17,385 nucleotides of DNA from CAZWXH01 sp964637725 (GTDB taxonomy: Bacteria; Bacillota_I; Bacilli_A; Erysipelotrichales; Coprobacillaceae), in assembly GCA_964637725.1 (NCBI GenBank), contig CAZWXH010000032.1, positions 1 to 17,385 on the forward strand, read 5' to 3'. Shown here piece by piece: positions 13,382 through 17,385 of this stretch (its first letter is position 1; every line of letters begins with the position of its first letter). The notes under the pieces are model-generated. The model was not told the origin of the DNA and did not search any database. It saw only the letters and a list, made by a program, of their open reading frames with translations. The position numbers and the translations under genes are program-made.

Positions 13382-15125
13382 TATGAGATACCTCAATTCC
13401 TAATTCATTTAATTGTGTTTGATCGACTGGATTTGGAGCTTTAGACATAGGACAAGATGCACTTGTATTCTTAGGGAATGCAATGACATCTCTTAAAGAG
13501 TCACATCCACAAAGTAGCATAACAACTCTATCTAAACCTAAGGCAAATCCACCATGAGGCGGTGTTCCATATTGTAATGCATCTACAAACCAACCAAATT
13601 GAGAATCAATTGCTTCTTGAGTAAATCCTAATGCTTTAAAAGCTCTTTGTTGTAAATCTTGTTCATATATTCTTTGAGAACCTCCACCTAATTCAAAACC
13701 GTTTAAGACAATGTCATAAGCATCTGCTAAACAATGTTCAGGATCAGTGTCAATTAAGCTTAGATCACTATCTTTAGGTCTTGTAAATGGATGATGTTTC
13801 GCATAGTAACGCTCTGTTTCATCATCATATTCAAACATCGGAAAATCAACAACCCATAAAAAATCAAAAGTATCAGGATTATATAATTTCAATTCTTTTC
13901 CTAAATAATTTCTAATGGCAGCCAAAGCATCACAAACAATTTCATACTTAGTATCACTTACAAATAACAATAAATCATTTTCATTAGCATTCATTGCTTT
14001 TAATAAGTCATCCATTTGTTCTTTTGTAAAGAATTTTGCGATAGGACCTTGAACACCTTCATTCGTTAATTTTAACCATGCCAAACCTTTTGCTTTATAA
14101 GTTTTTGCAAGTTCTGTTAATTGATCAATCTTTTTACGTGAAAATTCTTGAGCTTGACCTTCTACATTTATTCCTTTGACATGACCATTAGCTTCTAATG
14201 CACTCTTAAATACTGCAAAATCAACATCTTTAACAACTTCATTTAAATTCACTAACTTTAAATCAAAACGTGTGTCTGGTTTATCAATACCATAAGTTTC
14301 CATAGCTTGATGCCATGTTAAACGAGGTAATGGTAAAGTTATATCAATGCCTTTAACATCCTTCATTAACTTTTGGATCATGCCTTCACCCATCGCAATA
14401 ATTTGATCAGTTGACATAAAACTCATCTCAACATCAACTTGAGTAAATTCTATTTGTCTATCTGCTCTTAAATCTTCATCTCTAAAACAACGAGCTATTT
14501 GATAATATCTTTCAAATCCAGATACCATTAATAATTGTTTAAATAATTGTGGAGACTGTGGTAAGGCATAAAAAGAACCATTATGAACTCTAGAAGGAAC
14601 TAGGAAATCTCTTGCACCTTCGGGAGTTGATCTATTTAAATAAGGAGTCTCAACATCAATAAAATCATGATTATCAAGGTATTCTCTAATACTACGTGTA
14701 ACTTTATGTCTTGTCATTAAACGTTCTTGCATAATAGGACGTCTTAAATCAAGATAACGATATTGCATTCTTGTTTCTTCTAATGCATCAGTTTCATCAT
14801 TGATAATCAATGGAGTTAATTTAGCTTTATTAATAATTTGATAACTTTCCACTTCTATTTCAATATCCCCAGTCAACATTTTTGGGTTTTTTGAAGATCT
14901 TTCAATAACTTTTCCTTTGACTTGTAAGATATATTCATTTTTAATATCTTTAACTTCATCTTCAAAAGATTCATTAAAGATAATTTGTGTAATCCCATAT
15001 CTATCTCTTAAATCAATAAAAGCCAAAGAACCTAAATTTCTTTTTTTAGCAACCCATCCAATTAACTCAACTGTTGTTCCTATATTTTCAATTCTTAATT
15101 CACCATTATTATGTGTTCTATTCAT
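13362..15125 (-). CDS. aspS: Aspartyl-tRNA synthetase
   Basis: A 587-residue class II synthetase of the bacterial type. It has an N-terminal OB-fold anticodon-binding domain (about 1-105), then the catalytic core with QSPQ (190-193), motif 2 FRDEDLRADRQIEFTQ (from 214) and motif 3 GLDR (530-533). The bacterial insertion domain lies between motifs 2 and 3. Whether it is discriminating for tRNA-Asp or also charges tRNA-Asn cannot be told by eye. The start MNRTHNNGELR fits the family. Its ribosome site, GAGGGGG, lies within the last codons of hisS, and the ATG overlaps the hisS stop region by 8 bases. An in-frame upstream start at 15167 would be inside hisS and is less likely. It is controlled by the hisS T-box. 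Confidence 0.97.
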   Translation of the reverse strand: MNRTHNNGELRIENIGTTVELIGWVAKKRNLGSLAFIDLRDRYGITQIIFNESFEDEVKDIKNEYILQVKGKVIERSSKNPKMLTGDIEIEVESYQIINKAKLTPLIINDETDALEETRMQYRYLDLRRPIMQERLMTRHKVTRSIREYLDNHDFIDVETPYLNRSTPEGARDFLVPSRVHNGSFYALPQSPQLFKQLLMVSGFERYYQIARCFRDEDLRADRQIEFTQVDVEMSFMSTDQIIAMGEGMIQKLMKDVKGIDITLPLPRLTWHQAMETYGIDKPDTRFDLKLVNLNEVVKDVDFAVFKSALEANGHVKGINVEGQAQEFSRKKIDQLTELAKTYKAKGLAWLKLTNEGVQGPIAKFFTKEQMDDLLKAMNANENDLLLFVSDTKYEIVCDALAAIRNYLGKELKLYNPDTFDFLWVVDFPMFEYDDETERYYAKHHPFTRPKDSDLSLIDTDPEHCLADAYDIVLNGFELGGGSQRIYEQDLQQRAFKALGFTQEAIDSQFGWFVDALQYGTPPHGGFALGLDRVVMLLCGCDSLRDVIAFPKNTSASCPMSKAPNPVDQTQLNELGIEVSHNESNEN

Positions 15126-16398
15126 GATGATGTTCCCCCTCAAAATGATTTTCAATAAATTCAACAATATTTTCTAAAGCAACTTCTACTTGTTCTTTAG
15201 ATTCATTACACTTCATATTCACAATTTCTTTTTTTACTTCCTCTTCACCAATAATCATAGAAAAATGGGCTTTAAATCTATCAGCCGATTTGAACTGTCC
15301 TTTTAGTCCTCTATCACATTGATCCATATCACAACTAAATCCATTAGCTCTAAGCATAGTCACGATTTGCATAGATAAATCTTTGGCTTCACTACCTAAA
15401 GGCATAATATAAACATCTAATCCACTTTCTTCTTCTAATTGTTCACCTAAGGCAATCATTAAACGTTCCATTCCAAACGCAAAACCAACACCTGGTGTTT
15501 GTGGTCCACCTAGTTCTTCTATTAAAGAATTATAACGACCACCACCACCAACGGTAGAACCTGCACCAAGTTTTGGATCATCAGAAATGACTTCAAAGAC
15601 TGTATGTGAATAATAATCAAGTCCTCTAACTAAGTTAGTATCTATCATATATTCGATTTCTAAATCATCTAATAAAGCACATACTTTTTCAAAATGTTGC
15701 TTTGCTTCTTCACTTAAATAATCAATTGTTTTAGGAGCATCTTTCATACTTGGATGATCTTTATCAATTTTACAATCTAAAATTCTTAACGGATTCTTTT
15801 CAAATCTTTGATTACAATCCGAACATAATTCATTTAAGACGGGGTGAAAATGATCCTTCAATGCCTTTCTATAAGCATTTCTAGACTCCTCATCTCCTAA
15901 AGTATTAATATGTAACTTAATGTCTTTTAAGCCTAATGCTTCAACAACAGTTACTGCCATAACCATACATTCTACATCAACATATGGAGATTCAACGCCT
16001 AACATTTCTACACCATATTGGTGGAATTGTCTTTGTCGACCACTTTGTGGTCTTTCATATCTAAACATAGGCCCCATATAATAGAACTTTTGAAGTTTTT
16101 CTGGTAATGCATATAACTTATTTTCAACATAAGCTCTTGCTAAACCAGCAGTTCCCTCAGGTCTTAAAGAAATCATTCTTCCTTTTTTATCCTCAAAAGA
16201 ATACATCTCTTTAGATACAACATCAGTTGTATCCCCCACCGCTCTTGTGAACAATTCAGCATGTTCAAAAATTGGTGTTCTTAACTCCATTACATTATAA
16301 TTTGAACTAATTGTACGTAACAATTGTTCAAGTTGTTGCCATTTTCCTGATGTCTCAGCTAAAATATCAACCGTACCTCTTGGTGCTGTATATGCCAT
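15118..16398 (-). CDS. hisS: Histidyl-tRNA synthetase
   Basis: A 426-residue class II synthetase charging tRNA-His. The N-terminus TAPRGTVDIL is typical. Motif 2 includes GPMFRYERPQSGRQRQFHQ (109-127). The histidine-specific LVRGLDYYSHTVFEV (256-270) contains Arg259, and GGGGRYNSLIEELGG lies at 284-298. A C-terminal anticodon-binding domain spans about 325-420. The extreme C-terminus, EGEHHHE, is encoded by bases that also provide the aspS ribosome site and start codon. GGAGGAG precedes the ATG. hisS-aspS is a common Firmicute operon, here under a T-box. Confidence 0.98.
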   Translation of the reverse strand: MAYTAPRGTVDILAETSGKWQQLEQLLRTISSNYNVMELRTPIFEHAELFTRAVGDTTDVVSKEMYSFEDKKGRMISLRPEGTAGLARAYVENKLYALPEKLQKFYYMGPMFRYERPQSGRQRQFHQYGVEMLGVESPYVDVECMVMAVTVVEALGLKDIKLHINTLGDEESRNAYRKALKDHFHPVLNELCSDCNQRFEKNPLRILDCKIDKDHPSMKDAPKTIDYLSEEAKQHFEKVCALLDDLEIEYMIDTNLVRGLDYYSHTVFEVISDDPKLGAGSTVGGGGRYNSLIEELGGPQTPGVGFAFGMERLMIALGEQLEEESGLDVYIMPLGSEAKDLSMQIVTMLRANGFSCDMDQCDRGLKGQFKSADRFKAHFSMIIGEEEVKKEIVNMKCNESKEQVEVALENIVEFIENHFEGEHHHE

Positions 16399-16420
16399 AA
16401 TTTCTCCTCCTATAAAATAT

Positions 16421-16617
16421 AAAAACGCCCTTAAGTCTAAGGACGTTAATTAACGCGGTACCACCTTAGTTCATACATAGTATGCCCTCAATGTCTTAAC
16501 GCAACAAACGGTTATTTTCATAACATCCTCCAAAGTGTCCCATAACTTTCTCTCATTGTTTCCACCAACCACAATGTCTCTATTAGATTTCATTACTTAA
16601 TCTTTATCACTGGATAT
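16421..16617 (-). promoter_or_regulatory. T-box riboswitch controlling hisS-aspS-pepP; specifier reads GAC (Asp), overlapping CAC (His)
   Basis: The minus-strand leader contains Stem I landmarks (AGAGAC, GGTTGGTGGAAAC), the T-box core AAGGTGGTACCGCG (16454-16467) and a terminator. The terminator is a 10-bp stem (16424-16433 / 16438-16447) followed by a U-run. The specifier region is GGGACACTTT. Aligned with the tyrS leader, where TAC-A precedes the closing CTCTT helix, this gives GAC-A-CTTT, an aspartate codon at 16537-16539. The histidine codon CAC (16535-16537) overlaps it by one base. Confidence 0.92.
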
Positions 16618-16623
16618 ACTCGA

Positions 16624-16652
16624 ATTATAAAGTAAAAACATTAAAAAAGCAA
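16624..16652 (-). promoter_or_regulatory. Promoter of the hisS T-box operon
   Basis: TTGCTT (16647-16652) and a perfect TATAAT (16624-16629) are separated by 17 bp on the minus strand. The -35 is directly next to the stop codon of the VanZ-like gene, leaving no room for a terminator between them. Confidence 0.85.
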
Positions 16653-16653
16653 C

Positions 16654-17268
16654 TTAAAATCCATGTATTAATGATAATATAGGTGAACCAATAATAAAAT
16701 ATACAAAAGTAATCATCGTTATTTGAAAAAAACTATGTAATTGAGATGATTTATTTTTATCATCTAGTTCAAACACATGGATTTTTGACAAAAATATTCT
16801 ATAAATCATATACCCAAGTATTGTTCCTATAGTATTCGTTAAGATATCATTAATATCAGAAGCACGATAACTAAATAATTGCGATAGTTCAATAAATAAA
16901 GAGAAACATAAACCATTCATAATTGTAATATAAAGCTTTTGAGCATTTCTCCATAACAGTGGTATGATCATACCTAAAGGTATAAACATAATCATATTCA
17001 TAACGCATTCAAATGAAAAAATATTTTCTAGATATAAAATAAGATTCATCTGTTTAAAATCATGTAAAACTAAAGTATTGATTCCTGGTATCCCTGTAAT
17101 CGTATATATACCAATCAAAAGAAGGACAATTATTTGATAACCAATAATAAATCCAGGTTTAATGATAATGTCTTTTGTTTTATAATATTTCAATATCATA
17201 ATCTCTAATAAACCAAATAAAATAAATAAAAAAAGATAATTCAATATAATATCCTTAATATATTGCAT
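16654..17268 (-). CDS. VanZ-like family membrane protein
   Basis: A 204-residue integral membrane protein with about six hydrophobic segments. It carries the VanZ-family signature: N-MIMFIPLG-IIPLL (from about residue 91) and FIELSQLFSYRASDINDILTN (from about 125). The conserved Glu127, Gln130, Arg135, Asp138, Asp141 and Asn145 are in place. VanZ itself gives low-level teicoplanin resistance, but most family members have no known function, so this should not be read as a resistance gene. The ATG at 17268 is chosen because GAGG lies 8 bases upstream; an ATG at 17277 is only 3 bases from it. It appears to be transcribed alone and could read through into the hisS leader. Confidence 0.85.
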   Translation of the reverse strand: MQYIKDIILNYLFLFILFGLLEIMILKYYKTKDIIIKPGFIIGYQIIVLLLIGIYTITGIPGINTLVLHDFKQMNLILYLENIFSFECVMNMIMFIPLGMIIPLLWRNAQKLYITIMNGLCFSLFIELSQLFSYRASDINDILTNTIGTILGYMIYRIFLSKIHVFELDDKNKSSQLHSFFQITMITFVYFIIGSPILSLIHGF

Positions 17269-17286
17269 TCCATTCACCTCATACTC

Positions 17287-17339
17287 ATTATAAAGAAAAA
17301 AACTATCTAATCATTAATATTAACTTAATAAATCCTTAA
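17287..17339 (-). promoter_or_regulatory. Promoter of the VanZ-like gene with 11-bp-spaced direct repeats
   Basis: On the minus strand a perfect TATAAT (17287-17292) lacks a good -35 (AATGAT at 17310-17315, 17 bp away). Immediately upstream, TTAAG, TTAAG and TTAAT start at 17339, 17328 and 17317, each 11 bp apart, the last overlapping the -35. This arrangement resembles sites of OmpR/PhoP-type activators. The AT-rich composition weakens the case. Confidence 0.45.
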
Positions 17340-17353
17340 GAAAAAAACAAACT

Positions 17354-17383
17354 AAAAAAAGATAAGAGCACTTGCTCTTATCT
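17354..17383 (-). terminator. Strong intrinsic terminator of an upstream gene outside the window
   Basis: A perfect 11-bp stem, AGATAAGAGCA / TGCTCTTATCT, with a two-base centre is followed on the minus strand by seven U. It ends transcription entering from the right edge. The gene it belongs to is not in the window. Confidence 0.85.
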
Positions 17384-17385
17384 CT

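Noticed and set aside
14917..15177. Plus-strand open frame opposite the aspS/hisS junction
   Set aside because: Antisense shadow of two synthetase genes with no independent signals.
16654..17268. A glycopeptide resistance gene
   Set aside because: Only the VanZ-family signature is present; no vanA/H/X-type genes accompany it, and most family members have no resistance role.

Overview
This is an AT-rich, low-GC Gram-positive (Firmicutes/Bacillota) chromosomal segment. Three things point there: two T-box leaders upstream of aminoacyl-tRNA synthetases, AGGAGG-type ribosome binding sites, and the gene order murC-ytxG-ytxH-ccpA-tyrS, a shortened version of the Bacillus arrangement. Overall character and a spore-protein-like small gene would fit a spore-forming gut Firmicute such as the Erysipelotrichia, but the class assignment is inference. 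It is a draft assembly: a 100-N scaffold gap lies inside one gene.

Layout, read in the direction of transcription (almost everything is on the minus strand, so right to left). At the right edge sits a strong terminator of an unseen gene, then a VanZ-like membrane protein. Next is a T-box-controlled operon, hisS-aspS-pepP, whose genes overlap. A 45-codon plus-strand gene follows and shares a bidirectional terminator with pepP. Then come murC and a ytxG-ytxH-ccpA unit with its own promoter, closed by a terminator. A second T-box operon holds tyrS and an FKBP-type lipoprotein. truB-ribF follow, translationally coupled. They converge on a plus-strand ROK-family kinase through a palindromic terminator centred on the two abutting stop codons. 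Divergent from the kinase is a two-gene ABC transporter (ATPase, then permease). Last is a MerR-type regulator followed by an aldo/keto reductase with a ferredoxin-like tail.

Most of the window is core housekeeping: translation (hisS, aspS, tyrS, truB), cell wall (murC), flavin cofactors (ribF), peptide turnover (pepP) and carbon catabolite control (ccpA). The less ordinary parts are the small N/Q/K-rich gene, the MerR/reductase pair with a 19-bp-spacer promoter and a conserved Cys52, and the FKBP lipoprotein in a tyrosine T-box operon. Two others are the hisS T-box whose specifier reads as Asp, and the ccpA locus. That locus looks broken but becomes an intact 335-residue frame once a 55-bp duplicated contig end and the gap are removed. 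I saw no CRISPR array, insertion sequence, tRNA or rRNA gene, and I found no convincing new multi-gene system.
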